DNA of 64,000 nucleotides from Trametes villosa (GCA_002964805.2 PUDQ02000001.1:1388001-1452000), one strand, 5' to 3'; positions 48,269 through 61,054 are shown, counted from the stretch's first letter. Notes: a model not told the origin generated them from the sequence alone. Program-made: numbers and translations.

Positions 48269-49743
48269 CTACCTCCCCTTCGCCAGATCGTACGCCAGGA
48301 TGGCGAATGCAGCGACAATCGAGCCGCACCCGAGCACACTCCAGAGCGTGACCGCCTCGACCGCACCGCCGAACGTCGCGTCCGACACGAACACGAGCAC
48401 GATGGTCAGGAGGCTTCCCACAGACGTGACGATGGGGCCCCACACCCCGAGCAGGACCTGCCGGATGTAAGTTAGCATGGAGCGGCATGTGGCGGGCGGG
48501 GCGAGCACGCGGTGGGACATACCATGAAGCCTGCGTTGAACACCGCACCGGTCAGCGCTATGCACGCGATGACGCCATACGTGATCCCCGTCCGGGGCAT
48601 CTCAAAAGGCTCGATGTCCAGAGCGTCGAGTATTGGGACAGGGATCCATAGCACCAGCATGGTGCAAAGGCCGATGGCTGAGGTCAGGAAGTTGGGGTAT
48701 AAGCCGAAGGGAAGGGGGTGGATGATATCGTCTGCGACCAGGAGCGGTGCGTCGAGGGCATCTTCGACGTCCTCGAGTGACGACTCTGCGTCGGGTATTG
48801 GGGAGTACAGGCTATCGGCTTGCACCTCTGGGTCGTCAGGAAGAGCAGCGTGGATCTTGTAGAGAACCTGGTAGGTCGCGTATATGATAGACGCGGCAAG
48901 CGTAAGCAGGTCCCCGACAAAAGGAGCTGCGCGAGGGGCCCGGGGTTCTGCCTCTGCTCCTGGTTGTCCTTCGCCTGCCTGAGGAGTGCCCTCCTCGATG
49001 GTGGTACCTCCGTACACGACTGCCAGGACGCCCGCGGTAGCGATAAGAACGGCGAGCAAGCGTCGAGGGTCCCACTTTCCCCGTGTCATGAGGACGGTAA
49101 GAACGTAGGCGAAGAAGGCGTTTGTGTTCCATATAGCGGTCACGTCGGTGACTCTGGTCCATACACGCGGTTAGCCCAGCTGGGTCGAGGACTATGCTAT
49201 AGCCAGAACTCACGGTGCTAGAGTCACGGCAATGAACCACAGCAAGCCGGGTAGGGTCAATCCTGTGGTCAAGTATGCCAAGAGACGGTAGAACTTCCGT
49301 GTGGGGAAGACGGGTTTGGCAGTAGAAATGGACGCCGCCGTAGTAGGGGTGAGATGTCTTCGTACAGCATCGAGAACGCTGATCCAGAGCAGTTGCCGAG
49401 AGTACTGAGAGAATACAGAGAGATACAGGAGATGGAGCGGGAACAATATCGCAAAAGATGAGTGGACGATATAGCTGGGAACGGATCAGCTCGACTGTAT
49501 TGCGGAGACTCATGACAGTCGTTGGAGGGGCGCTTACAAGATGAGGTACGGTTGCCGGAATCCTAGATCTGCCTGGACATACTGTGGGGAGCTTGAGCAC
49601 TCATTGGGTTCAACGTGGAGTAAATCAAAGCGACGGACCTGTGAGAGCTGTGTTTCCGCTACGAATGCAAGCAAGGTGAGTATGAAGAGACCGACAGCCG
49701 GCTTGCCCCCAAGGCGGATGAGGGCGTGATGTCCAGCAGGCAT
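48269..49743 (-). CDS. Drug/metabolite-type (EamA/SLC35F-like) membrane transporter
   Basis: Five exons (49743-49639, 49581-49538, 49474-49214, 49153-48523, 48457-48269) give 409 residues with about ten hydrophobic segments. The second half shows VTDVTAIWNTNAFFAYVLTV, DPRRLLAVLIATAGVLAVVY, GDLLTLAASIIYATYQVLYK and GPIVTSVGSLLTIVLVFVSD, the paired-repeat EamA pattern. In between is an acidic cytosolic loop (DAESSLEDVEDALDAP). The order resembles the fungal Thi74/YML018C and animal SLC35F5 group at the vacuolar membrane, but the substrate cannot be told from sequence. The start gives a short hydrophilic N-terminus before the first helix. Confidence 0.85.
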
Positions 49744-50107
49744 ACAGACAGCACTAGTGAGATGAGACGTCTAGATTTGGATTATCGCAAAGGCTGCATG
49801 GATAGTAAGCTTGGTCTATATCAAGCGAGAAGGTCGGCACGGTGTGCAGTAGCGGGACGAACGTGCTCACGGTGCTCTCTGCCCATCCCGACCCGCAGGC
49901 AGTCCACAGCCAACCCCGGAAGCGCCTGAAACTCTCCGGACTACGGCCGTCCGGGAAAGCCGGGCCCTCCCCCAGCCAATAGTGTGCTGCCCAAAGGGCC
50001 GGCGGGTCCGGGCTCAGCCGTATATGGCAAGTCCCCGGAGACCACGACCGGCGACCAGTCTGGTCTGCATACCGAAGACGCTCGAGGACTCGCTGCTCTG
50101 ACCCGCC
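49744..50107. promoter_or_regulatory. Divergent promoter between the transporter and mitochondrial bL36
   Basis: 364 bp between two starts that face away from each other. No TATA box is obvious; a C-rich stretch lies at 49870-49975. Confidence 0.5.
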
Positions 50108-50406
50108 ATGTTGCGCGCACTCCTTGCCTCCACTCGTCCTCTGCTGTCGCGTGTGCGGCCAGCATCACTACCGCACACGCACCTTCACCACGCGCATCAT
50201 GCTCTCCCGTCAGCAAACGTCGTTCTCTCGAGGGGAATGAAGGTCCGCGCATCGGTCAAGACTATGTGCGACGGATGCAGCGTGGTCAAGCGGAAGGGGC
50301 GCATCTATATCATCTGCTCCAAGAACCCCAAGCACAAGCAGGTGCGTTATACATGCTCTCATGCACTTCACGCGGCGATTCACTATGTATGCAGAGGCAA
50401 GGCTGA
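50108..50406 (+). CDS. RTC6: Mitochondrial large-subunit ribosomal protein bL36m
   Basis: Component of the mitochondrial large ribosomal subunit. Two exons (50108-50341, 50395-50406) give 81 residues. The first 43 are basic and Ala/His/Leu-rich (a presequence, [20 protein letters not shown]). The bL36 core follows: [38 protein letters not shown], with the zinc-binding Cys pair CDGC and later Cys/His. The last exon encodes only RQG and the stop. The gene is convergent with DHFR, 127 bp apart. Confidence 0.95.
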
Positions 50407-50533
50407 GTCGGTGGAACCCCTCATCCTGACACCTATACACCCCCACCACACCGATGGCACTCCGCGCGTACGAAGGGGCGCAACCGCTCTCAGACGGAGG
50501 AGATATCTTACAAGAAGACACCTAGTTGCAGCG

Positions 50534-51231
50534 CTATCGTACCCACATCTGGAATTCGTACTGCACCCCGTTTTCCTCCTGTACGCCTTCCAGCACGTCA
50601 AATCCTGCCCACTCCCTGAACTCCTCGTGCGACGCCCTCCTCCACTCGGTCTGCCCTCCGTCTGTGTCCTTCTCCGTGGGGAAGTCGGGCAAAAACACGT
50701 CGCAGTCCTCGAACGCGGGCGAGAGTACGCGGGTGAGCAGTACGCGGTCCACGAAGGTCTCTGAGGTGGCCGGGAGCGCGAGGGTCGCGCGGTAGATGTG
50801 AGCTCCCCCCGCAACGAATGTCCGGTAGAGCGGTTTCTCGAGGAAGCTGGGTTGCGAAAGCCGCTCCGCCGCAGAGTCTACGCTCGAATGCAGAAAGACG
50901 AGTGCTTTTGGTGTCTCCGCATCCGGGGGCATCCTGCGTGCGCCGCTTCAGCATCTCGCTACTCGAAAGGCACAAATTTTGGTGCATACAGCTCGTACTG
51001 TGCGTTCCTGCTGACCACAATGTTCAACCGCTTGGGCAGCGGCCTGAACTTCTTTGGGATGCTCTCCCATGTCGCCCGTCCCATCAACACCGCGTTCATG
51101 CTACCCTCGGGCGCACCGGTCGTGATTCGGCTGAAGAACGACATTTCTTTGGGTAAACGCCATGGAAGCTGGGCGTTTTGGCCGATGCCATTATTGCGTG
51201 TGGCGGCGACGATGATGGTCAAGCGGACCAT
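50534..51231 (-). CDS. DFR1: Dihydrofolate reductase
   Basis: Reduces dihydrofolate to tetrahydrofolate with NADPH for thymidylate and purine synthesis. Two exons (51231-50990, 50933-50534) give 213 residues. Seen: [63 protein letters not shown], then [17 protein letters not shown] with the GG NADPH loop, and DVFLPDFP. The acidic active-site residue of fungal enzymes falls in the LPKEMSFF helix. The intron (50934-50989, 56 nt) is placed at the gtatgc donor. A frame-compatible 29-nt alternative is too short to be an intron. An upstream in-frame ATG at 51306 exists, but the MVRLTIIV start fits the family better. Confidence 0.95.
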
Positions 51232-51585
51232 AACGCGACGTGTGTGGTGGCTAGAAGAGAAGTTAGGTCGCGCGTCCAAACCAATAGAAGACTCTTGTGT
51301 ATGCATGATGGCGCCGCATACTTATAGCGTTGCGTTAGGCGCGCAAATACATGCGTCTTCGCCGACTCCTTCGCTTTGACCGCCCTCTCAGCTTATAGTT
51401 TACCAAGCATCCAAAGCAACGAAACGATCCGTTCGACTAGTGTGGGTCAGAATAAACTTCGAGGAAACTGTCCATATAACGTCCGTATAGCGCGACTGTC
51501 GGATACCTCGTAAGCAGCCGTAGTCCCTCGGCCTGCGTTGACTTTGTCCACCTCAGTACGGTACTAAACAAGCACAACACCCTAT
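51232..51585. other. DHFR promoter and 3' flank of the first RTA1-like gene
   Basis: About 350 bp. Upstream of the DHFR start it contains an AT-richer segment (51300-51400). No coding frame is supported. Confidence 0.45.
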
Positions 51586-53065
51586 TCAGGTCTCTTCCGC
51601 CTGCGGCTCGGTTGGCCGCTCTGTCAACTCGTACCCCGTGGTAGTCGACGTCGACTTCAGCAGCATGCCAGGGTGCATGAAGTTGAGCGTGTACATCGCG
51701 AGAGTAATCAACGCTCCGTCGCACACGTCTGCAGCCAATGCCATGGTAAGTCATCTATTGCTCACTGCGACGCTGACCCCAGAAAGATACGCACTGAACA
51801 AGACCTGTGTGCGGACGATTGGACCGTGGGCCCCGTTGGAGAACTCGATGATTCGGTATACGGATCTAGGGAAAGCGACGAGCGCATGAGTAAGGCAGGA
51901 GAGCCAGGGCACCGAAGGACCGTACCGCAGATATACCAGAATGGTGCTGACGCAGATCCCGACGAGGAGCATCTTCATCTGGCGGGTCATGACTCGCGGG
52001 ACGCCCTCTTCGTGACCTGTTGGTGCCGTCTTCCTGAAGGGACGGTCGGTCGCCCAGCGCCAGACGTACTCCGCCATGAGGTGCATGAAGATCGCCATTG
52101 CGACTGGCGCGTAGTGAGATGCCAGGTAAGCATTGTAGAACAAACACCGTGCAAAGAAAGTGTCACACTGATTTGGAAAATCAGCCCGGCGAGGACGATG
52201 TCGTTTCCCTGAGGGAAAGAAACGACGGGGCGTGTGAGTCGTGCGGATAGAATGGCCAGGGCTGATACCCGCCGACATACAATTTGGGCCACCGTCGCAG
52301 ATAGGTTGGGATTAGCAGTGAGTCCCCCGCCTCCTCCTTGAATGTTCAACGCCACGATGTCCTGCAGGGCATGATCAGGCGAATTCAGCGGAAAGCTGAC
52401 AGGACATACGCATGTGAGGAAGATACGGGAATCTGCCCGCGGCGCCAGCAAGACCGTTAGATGTACTCGGTACTCGGCGCGGCAGAGACTCACACATCCT
52501 CGGGCTCAGGCGACTGTACTCGGCACCCAGTCTAGCTGACACGCGGCTGAAACCCATGAACAGCGCGGCGACGAGGGGCGTCGGGGCGAGCACCAGAACA
52601 ATCGCCCTGAGTGCCGTCGATCCAAGTCAGCCCAAGAACACGCAAAGCGCACCGTATACACCACGTACTGAACGATGAACGGCACCAGCGCGGTAGGGTC
52701 GTTCGAAGACGCGGCCCTTGCGATCCACCCACCGACCTCTGCAGCTCCCGCGACAATGACCGTTGGAACTAGCCACCATGCCCGCGATCGGACCGCTTGC
52801 CATGTGTGGAGGACTGCGAGGGCGGAGCGGTCGCTGAGTCTTCAATGTACCTAGAATCGGCGCAGGGATGGTGGACGCACTAGTGGACACGCTGAAGAGG
52901 ACGATGAAGACGATGCAAACGCTCTTCGTGGGTACATATCCATACAGGTTCGGATGAATATCAGCGTCCGGCGAAGCACCGGTGTCTTACAGTCCGCCAA
53001 GATGCCGGATACTCGTGAGCTATATGTATTGGCCTTTCACGCACGAGCTCACCTGTGGAATTCAT
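51586..53065 (-). CDS. RTA1-like seven-TM lipid-translocating protein, array copy 1
   Basis: Member of the RTA1/Rsb1 family of fungal seven-helix membrane proteins linked to lipid-base export and drug resistance. Exon 1 is 53065-53053 and exon 2 starts at 52985; further exons follow to 51586. Visible segments in order: HPNLYGYVPTKSVCIVFIVL, LHTWQAVRSRAWWLVPTVIV, AGAAEVGGWIARAAS, LAPTPLVAALFMGFSRVSAR, LGAEYSRLSPR, SRIFLTCDIVALNIQGGGGG, GNDIVLAGLIFQI, FMHLMAEYVWRW, SVYRIIEFSNGAHGPI, LAMYTLNFMHPGMLL. The triple motif GGW, EYSRLSPR and YRxxEF is the RTA1 signature. It ends EPQAEET. It shares NLYGYVPTK and HPGMLLK with copy 2, forming subgroup I. Confidence 0.88.
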
Positions 53066-53837
53066 AGCCAGAATCGGCGGTAAGGAGGGCTGGACGACGG
53101 CAGTCGGCACCAATGCTGGACTGTACCCGTACTTGTATGTAAGGGCGAAAACAGCGCCCAAGGCGCAGGAAATTGGAATCCTGCCGCGCGCAGAACAGCA
53201 CGCGCAGCTTGCGCAGCCTCATCCGCCGAGCGGCCAGTGAAATCCGCGTAGGAAGCCAGGTGTAGAAGGCGCCTCCATGTGACATAGAGTTCTATTTGTC
53301 GGCGCAGCAGATGATGGACGGGGAGAGCATGTTCTCGTTATTGCGGTTGCGTCTCGGGGCCCGTGACTCTAGAGCACACGGTTCCTCTCAGGGAAGGAGA
53401 ACCAGCGTGCCTGCTTCGACTGGAGAAAGCGGTGCATTCCCTCAGCGTGTTGACTGAAGACATGTCAAACTCACTGCTGCATGATCCCAAGCCATGATCG
53501 CTTACCAGGGTAGCAGCTGCGCCGCAGAACGAGCAACTTCTTCCTAGAGGCAGCGTGGGCTGCATGGACACTGACAAACGGTATGCAGAATATGTATGAT
53601 ATGTGACCCCCGAGGAAAGAAATACAGTCGAGCAGCTCTATAAGCGAGGTGTGGGCATGTCGTCAGAGTAGTATCGAGAAAGAACGCGGAAGTCCGATCG
53701 CATATCGTAACGGGGACGCCACGAAGCTAACCGCAGCGCCAGTAGTGTAGTCATATCGGAAAGGAAAAAGCCGTCCATGCAGCGGGTGCGCCTTCCCTAC
53801 GCCCCCCGGAGCCGCCAGAGAACCTGCCTCGAGCACC
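53066..53837. other. Intergenic between RTA1-like copies 1 and 2
   Basis: About 770 bp; it should contain the copy 1 promoter. No supported gene: the frame at 53338-53577 minus is Ser/Cys noise. Confidence 0.45.
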
Positions 53838-55313
53838 CTAGGCTCGCTTCTGGCCACCCGAGACCATGTAGCTAGCCACAGTGGGCGACGTGCGCCGCGA
53901 GAACGAGACGCCACTCCTGTCCGCCAGCGCGTACGCCGCGTCGGTCGCCGTCTGCTTCAAGAGCATGCCAGGGTGCATGAAGTTCAGGGTGTACATGGCG
54001 AGGGTGACCATCATGCCGTCGAACACGTCTGGAGTGCGTGGCGTCAGTCGGTAGCTCATTCACCCGCCTAGGCTACATGACTCACTGAACAGCACTTGGG
54101 TATGCGCGATCGGACCGTCGAAGCCGTTGGCGAACTCGATGATTCGGTATACGGACCTAGGCAAGGCGATGCGGTGAGTACCGTAGGAGGCATGCGCGCC
54201 GCGCGTCGAAGCTACTCACCGAATGTAGATGAGCACCGTACTGACGCAGATACCGGTGATGAGCAGCTTCATGTGGCGGGTCATCGTACGGTGAGACGGA
54301 GGAGTCGCCGATTCAGAGTAGCTCAACGCCTCCGGCTTTCTGAAGGGGCGGTCGGCCCCGCGGCGCCAGGCGTACTCGGCCATCAAGTAGCAGAAGACGG
54401 TCATCGAGACTGGAATACAAAACCCGATAAATAAATGTGAACTGTAGCGATCACTACAGGTAAGACTTACTGATTTGGATGATCAAGCCGCCCAGAATGA
54501 TGTTGCTGCCCTGAGGAGCACGAGGAGGGTGAGCTAGGAGGACACACCATAACCGCATGGAAAAACATACCAGACGGATTTTGTCTGGGTCCGAAGTCGC
54601 GGTCGCAGCAATCCCACCGCCACCACCTTGAATGAACAAGGAGAAGATATCCTGCAGGACATCAGCCGAAGAAAAAGGTAAGGGAATACAAACGCGACAT
54701 ACGCAAGTGAGGAAGATGCGAGAGTCTTGCGGTACGAGGTGGGGTTGAGAATCATAAGATATCGCAGTGCAGAAATGAGATACTCACACCACCTGGGGCT
54801 CAGACGACTGTATTCACTGCCCAGTCTTCCCGCTATGCGACCAAACCCTACGAACAGCGCGGCGACGAAGGGTGTTGGGGCGAGGACTAGGATGGAGGTT
54901 CTATACATCTCGTGTCAGCGAGGCGAGGCGTAAAAGGTATCTCCAACACGTACTGGATAATGAACGGCATCCGGGCTGTCGGGTCATCCGCCGACTTCGT
55001 TCGCGAAACCCAACCAACAACCTCCGCAATACCTGCGATCACGACTGTCGGTACCAAGAACCACGCCCTGGAGCGTGTCGCCTGCCAGGCGTGCAGGACT
55101 GTGAACATAGGGTAAGCATCCGCCTGCTACTGTGGTAGTAACAATGTACACACCGGTCGAGATAGCATAGAGAATCACGAAGATGACGCAGACACTCTTC
55201 GTCGGTACGTATCCGTAGAGGTTCTGGTGATCCCCGGTGTCATCTGTTCGTGTGGACGTTTCAGAGCATAGAAGGGAAGATTAGAGTGGTTTTGGCTTAC
55301 CTGTAGTGCTCAT
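53838..55313 (-). CDS. RTA1-like seven-TM protein, array copy 2
   Basis: The same family and exon layout as copy 1, starting with a tiny exon that encodes MSTT. Segments: NLYGYVPTKSVCVIFVILYA, LHAWQATRSRAWFLVPTVVI, AGIAEVVGWVSRTKS, LVLAPTPFVAALFVGFGRIA, EYSRLSPRW, SRIFLTCDIFSLFIQGGGGG, GSNIILGGLIIQI, VFCYLMAEYAWRRGAD, MKLLITGICVSTVLIYI, SVYRIIEFANGFDGPI, MVTLAMYTLNFMHPGMLL. The tail ends SYMVSGGQKRA, longer than in copy 1. Its closeness to copy 1 across all helices marks a duplication older than the loops. The membrane location and substrate are unknown. Confidence 0.88.
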
Positions 55314-56504
55314 GACTATTGAAGAGCCGGAGAGGGGGCTTGAGGGGTAGGGCGACCAGGGAAAGAATTGGGAAACCGGAAGACTGAAGAAGGGGCGGAG
55401 AGGCGCGGAGAAGGGGCGAGGGTAGTGGGTGGCGGAGGTGAGGAGTACGCATGCAGGCTGCCCAGGCTTTATAGGTCGCGCTAGAGAAAATGGAGCTTGT
55501 TATCCGCAGGGACATCGCTCTCCTCCGGCTGCGGGGAGGGTGTTGTGGGTGGCGGAGTTCATGATCTGGCGGCTGTCTCTCGGGGACGACCCCGAGATGT
55601 AGGCAAATTACCAGGGGCGGAAGATGTGCATGTCAACAAGATCCTCTGGGGAAAGCAGTGTCGTCGTCCTTCGATCGAGCGGCTTGCGCTCGGGCTCATT
55701 CGCAAAATTCCACATTTTGAATACGCGTCGTCGCTGCTGAGACAGCTATCGATAGACAGGCATAAATCGGCGTAGCTCTGCCAGAGAAGAGTGAGCGAGG
55801 ATGTCGAAGGTGTCGGGAGGCATACACATTTCGGTGGATATGTGCATTGTGCGTAAGCGTGATTAGCATCAATCACGGACCGAGGTGTTACGCAGGCAGG
55901 TTACACAGAGCTCGGTCCGAGCCTCGAGATGGTTGAGCGGTGCGCCCTGGACTGCTACACAGCCAAGCATATGGCCTTAGCGTTGTCAGATCGCCTGCGT
56001 CGGAAGGAAGTGATCGCGGTCAGCGCTCGGCCCAGACGGAGGACGGCGGCGGTAGCACCAGTGATCATTTGAGCGGTACCGTTGGGGAAAGGGCTGCCGC
56101 AGTCGAGACGCGGATTGCACAATCTCGGATGCATATTAGCTGCGGAGCCCATTGCTTTAAGCAACGTTGCCAGTGTTGTGGGGATATCGATATGTTTGCT
56201 ACGACCAGGTACTGAGACATCGAGGCAGGAGGATGAGCAGACAGCGGGCGCCTAATCAGCGAAACACCAAGCCGAATGCGGATAAGCGCTTGGAAGTTGC
56301 GGCACTCCACTGGTGACACCGGTGAACGCTGGTGAACGGCGTCGATTCGAACGATGGTAAAGCAAGACATTTATGCCCTCAAGTAGTACGACAAATCGCC
56401 TTTGTCATTCATGATTAACAGATATACGTATAGCAACAATGTCCATGTGATGCAAGTAGTAGTGTGACAAACCGAACCCGGACCCGCTAAAGGAAAGACA
56501 ACTT
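55314..56504. other. Intergenic between RTA1-like copies 2 and 3
   Basis: About 1.2 kb, the boundary between the two RTA1 subgroups. No supported gene. 55497-55775 plus and 55559-55876 minus are overlapping frames without domains. Confidence 0.45.
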
Positions 56505-57929
56505 TTAAACAGAAAGCTTTGAGCCCAGTGGAATAGCCCCCGAAACCACCCCAACCAACAGCCGCGCAGGATGGAAGATGTTCATGATCAACATCGTCGT
56601 GAAGACCGGGACAGCGTCGAAGATGACTGAGGGGAGCGTTAGCCGAAACGCGCCATAAGTAAGTCAATAGCGACGTACAGAACAGGGATTGAGTCTGAAT
56701 GACGCGCCCATCCCAACCATCGGCAAGCTCGACAACACGGTATACACCTCTGCAGCATTTGACGTTAGCAGAGAGCAACATAAGTGAATCGACGCACGCA
56801 CCTGATGTACAACAGCACGGCTTCCGCGCAGAGCGCGTACGCTAGTTGCATGAGAGGCGCTTCGAGAGGCTGACCGAACCCGGAGCTTCCCATGAACGCG
56901 ACCGACTCGCTCGATCCATGCGTGGGGAAGTCGTTGGCCGAAATCTTCTTCAGCGGCCTATCCCGAATGCGTCGCACGAGGTACTCGACGAGGAGGACGC
57001 AGAACACGGTAAGGGAAACTGCGGGGAGGCCGATGTCAGACACATTAAGGAACTGTGAGCGGTGATATAACCCACTCAATTGGAAAATGATGCCTCCAAG
57101 CATGATGTTGCTCCCCTGTGAGGCCGTGCTACGTTAGTACTGCGCCAACCAATGGTTATCTGGGGCAAACCCACCAGCTTAGATTGGTTCGCATCGTGAT
57201 GGCTAGTAGCAGCAATGCCTCCGCCCACGGATTGCACCAGCAGCGCTATGATATCCTGTGAAAAATATCAGCAACGCTAAGGTACGGCTTGGCCGGTGAG
57301 TCAGCATACCGCAGTGAAGAAAATCCGCGAGTCTGATCAACTATCAGCGTCTGTCTGCGTCGTGCGGTGTCAACTATGTACTCACAAAGACGCGGACTGA
57401 TGCGGCCATACTGCTGTCCTAGACGAGAGGATAGGCGTCCAAAGGTGATGAATAGCGCGCCGATGAGAGGCGTCGGGGACACGATCAGCACAACGATCCT
57501 GGATGAGGTTCATTGAGTTAGAGCGGGGCCCGACGCAAACAGTAACAGGGACATACTGGACGAGATACGCGTTGTTATCTAGTGGCTTGTAGAACGACAA
57601 GGTGCGGGCCCCCCATCCTAGCGCCTCGCCGAGACCCGCCAGGCAAACGGTGAAAAGCAGCCACCAGGTGCGCGAGCGAACGGCTTGCGTGATGTGCATT
57701 ACTGTACCGGGATCAGCATCCGTACGAGCAGTGCCAACAAGGATGGTACTGACATGAACTCAAGAGGAAAAGGACCGTAAAGAGTATGCTGGCCCATCCC
57801 GTCGGAAGGTACCCGTAGTACGGCGAGTAGAGATTCCCGGAGGCGTCGTGATCGCTGAGGGTAGCTAGAAGTCGTTGAGTCAGAGTACTTCACAGTGACT
57901 CCGAGGGAAAACTCACGATCCGCGGCCAT
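56505..57929 (-). CDS. RTA1-like seven-TM protein, array copy 3
   Basis: Begins with a short exon encoding MAAD. Segments: SPYYGYLPTGWASILFTVLF, VMHITQAVRSRTWWLLFTVC, LAGLGEALGWGARTLSFY, PLDNNAYLVQ, VSPTPLIGALFITFGRLSSR, LGQQYGRISPRL, ADIIALLVQSVGGGIAATS, GSNIMLGGIIFQL, VSLTVFCVLLVEYLVRRIRD, LMQLAYALCAEAVLLYIR, GVYRVVELADGWDGRVIQTQ, TTMLIMNIFHPARLL. It ends GSKLSV. The YYGYLPT, LDNNAYL and ADGWDGR wording is shared with copies 4 and 5 but not 1 and 2, so this opens subgroup II. RTA1 signature residues (GW, SPRL, YRxxEL) are intact, so it is probably functional. Confidence 0.88.
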
Positions 57930-59672
57930 TGCAGAAAGGGAAAGGTAAAAAGAAGACGGAGACGAAAGGGAAAAGGGAAGAACTGGGATGTGCCGAGTCG
58001 AGCGGGCTGGTTTGTGAGGTTACGGCGAGGCGACTGACGCGCCTTTATACCGAACCTGCTCGGCAGCGACATGGACAATTCGAAGCGGACCTCGCCGACC
58101 GAGGGCCGGGCTGTACAACTGATGGACTGCGCTGTGTGGAGGGGCAAACTCGCGGGGCGCAGGTCCCTGCGGGCGCGCATTAGTCGATAGGCCGTAGACA
58201 GCCGTGGGATATGCATCGACGATGGCTTAGTCCAGCACTGCCTGACGGGATCAATACGTTCTTGCATAAGCGCGATCTACTATATAGCTTCACCGTCGTC
58301 CGCGACCTGCAATGGTATCGTTAGCATACACAGTGGTACCCTCTCTTAGCTCTCGTACCTACGGAGCACTGGTCGACAGCGTGAGTATCGCATTCCACGG
58401 GTAGGCGTAGCCTCGCTGCGGTATGCGGGCGGACACGAGCGTAAACAGCTGCGACGCAGTCAATTCCCATCACAACATGAGCCTGCGGACTCGCGCGCGG
58501 TGTCGAGCACGATCAAATTGACCACAGGAGGCCGATTTTCAAGGAACGCCCGGAACCATTTCGTTCGCGCGACAAAGCTCCGCTCATGGTTCCGCTGCGA
58601 CATACCGGGCATGAGGTGCATCCACGGCTAGTAGTGGGTTTCCAGCTGCAGCGACTGGCTCGCCGAGGAGAGTGTCCCGGATGTTTGAAGGTACAACCTC
58701 CTTGAAGATCGGACCCGCGCCGCGTACGGCTGCAATGGATCAGCGATAGCAAAGAGAAAGCTAGGTGATCGGGGAACTTACCGGCTTTTGAACGCGCTTG
58801 CGAGCCGAGTACGCAGTAGAAGCAATACCGCCCAGAGATCATTTCTGGTGGGCGTCCACTGCCACGGCTCGCTTAGTGCGAAAGCGCTGTTCCGTTCGTG
58901 TTGTCTGACCGGGACGCGCAGCACAGCTCTTGATGCTGCGTGCGTGCGCCAACAAGGCGGCCATGACCGCCACAGACGCCATCCACACGCCGCGTGAGCC
59001 CCCATTGCTCGACATTCGAATGGGTTGATGGGAATCGTGGGTGGTACTTGTGCTAACGCCTACAGTCAATGGGTATCCAAGTTGAAGTCGAAGAGGCTTG
59101 ACGGCTCTTGACGGACACGCGGCACATCGGAACCCCGCAGAGTCCAGGTCAACCCCTTGTGGACACCCACGGAGTTGACCCTAAACAGGATAGTTTCTTC
59201 GATAGAGATTGGTCCTGGGAGGAGAATTACACTGAGTTGACGTCTGGACATGGTGGTGATCAGTACTAGTGGGAAGGTCGTGAGCGCCGGGAGCAAAGTA
59301 CTGGTACCAACTTCTTTCGGTAAGCGCCGAGAGCAGCAAACGCCGCGGTACTCAAGCCGCCGGTTCTAGTACGGCCTGCGGCCGCTATGATCGTCCACGA
59401 GCAACCTACTGGAACTCGAGAAAGCGTGGAGACTGATAAGATCCGCCTGCATCTACTCTGGAGGGAGAACTCACGCAACCCCGAGCCGCAAGGCAGTCAA
59501 ATGCAAAGTCTGAAAGAATGGCATCATGATATTGTATCAAAACCGCCTCAAATGTCCAAAGTCCATGAACTAACTATCCTAGCTGTACCACTACAGCTTC
59601 GAGTACTATAACTGTCCAGTGTCCGCCACAAATACACAGAACGAGCCGCATCAGAGCGCAGGATATCGGCGA
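57930..59672. other. Intergenic between RTA1-like copies 3 and 4
   Basis: About 1.7 kb, the longest spacer in the array. I see no intact coding frame and no clear remnant of another RTA1 copy. The first 150 bases upstream of copy 3 are rich in A/G on the plus strand, so CT-rich on the coding strand. Confidence 0.45.
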
Positions 59673-61054
59673 CTACACAGTGACCTTCATGCCCATCGGA
59701 ATGGCCCCGCCGGTAGCTTCCGGGCTTGTTTTCAGCAGGCGACCAGGGTGGAAGACGTTGAGCGAGAGCATTGTCAGGAATACCATGACGCCGTCGAACA
59801 CCACTGTTGCAACACGATGAGCCTACTATAGCCAGAGACCGCCGGAGCGAGGCGTTTACGTACCAAACAGGGACTGGGTTTGAATGATACGGCCGTGCCA
59901 GCCGTCCGCGAGTTCGATAGTGCGGTAAATACCACTATATGAACGCCGCGTGCGAGTGAGCGTAGTCCTTTAAGTACTCTCCCAGAGCAGATAACATACC
60001 GGATATACAGGGATACGCTCGCGATGCAGAGCCCGAACGCGAGCTGGAGCATCGACTTCTCGATCGGGAATCCGCGGTACGAAGGCACGAAGGTTTCGGT
60101 CGAGTCGGAATCGCTTTCCGGGCGTTTCCTCAGCGGCTTATCTTGAATGCGGCGCACCAAATACTCTGCCATGAAAACGCAGAAGACGCTCAACGAGACT
60201 GTTACGGAGAGCGGGAGGGCGTCAGTGATAGCACAGAGATACAAGGAGACGACGCACCGAGCTGGAAGATAATCCCACCGAGCATGACATTGCTGCCGAG
60301 CTTGGACGTGGCCACGCTGTCGCTGGCCGACGCAATGCCTCCTCCAGCCGCTTGAACGACCAGTGCGAAGATATCCTGGTATGTGTTAGCACAATACTGC
60401 GCAGTGGGGGCCGTGAGGCTTACACAAGTCAAGAAGATCCTCGAGTCTAGAGGTATCAACGTTAGTTGTGAGGCTGGTGCGGCGCTCAGGATGGCACGCA
60501 CAAAGTCGAGGGCTCAGGCGGCTGTACTCGTTTCCAAGGCGTGCAGAGAGGCGGCCGAAGGTAATGAAAAGGGCTCCGATCAATGGCGTCGGAGAGATGA
60601 TCAAGCAAACGATCCTGAAGGGAATAAGGTCAGTCTCGTATGGTCACGAAAGAGCGATAGGACGCACTGCATAAGATAGGCGTTGTTGTTCAAAGGGGCG
60701 TAGTGCGACCAGGTGCGACCACCCCACCCGACAAGCTCGCCACATCCAGCGAGAACAACCGTAGGGAGGAGCCACCACGTGCGGGTACGAATCGCCTGCG
60801 CGAGGTGGAGTACTAACCCGACGGCGTTAGCAGTAGTTGGGATCTGGTACGGACCGGGGTACATGCCGGTGGTGAGCGCAAACAAGACCAGGAACAAATC
60901 GTTCACCCAGGCCGTTGGGAGGTAGCCGTAAAAGGGTGAAGTGAGATGGCCGGCCGCGTCGCGGTCGCTGAGAGGCACTGATGAGGAGGGTGAGTTCGGC
61001 AACCAAGCGTTACTCGGCTATGTTGAACTACATACCATCCGAGTCGGAAGACAT
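59673..61054 (-). CDS. RTA1-like seven-TM protein, array copy 4
   Basis: Starts MSSDSDG in a short first exon. Segments: SPFYGYLPTAWVNDLFLVLF, LHLAQAIRTRTWWLLPTVVL, AGCGELVGWGGRTWSHY, PLNNNAYLMQ, SPTPLIGALFITFGRLSAR, LGNEYSRLSPRL, DIFALVVQAAGGGIASASD, GSNVMLGGIIFQL, SVFCVFMAEYLVRRIQDK, LQLAFGLCIASVSLYIR, YRTIELADGWHGRIIQTQSL, VFLTMLSLNVFHPGRLL. It ends IPMGMKVTV. Closest in the window to copies 3 and 5. The N-terminal residues before the first helix are acidic and carry no signal peptide, normal for this family. Confidence 0.9.

Noticed and set aside
50933..50969. 29-nt intron in DHFR after KFVPFE
   Set aside because: Too short for a spliceosomal intron. A 56-nt intron using the gtatgc donor keeps the frame and the family length.
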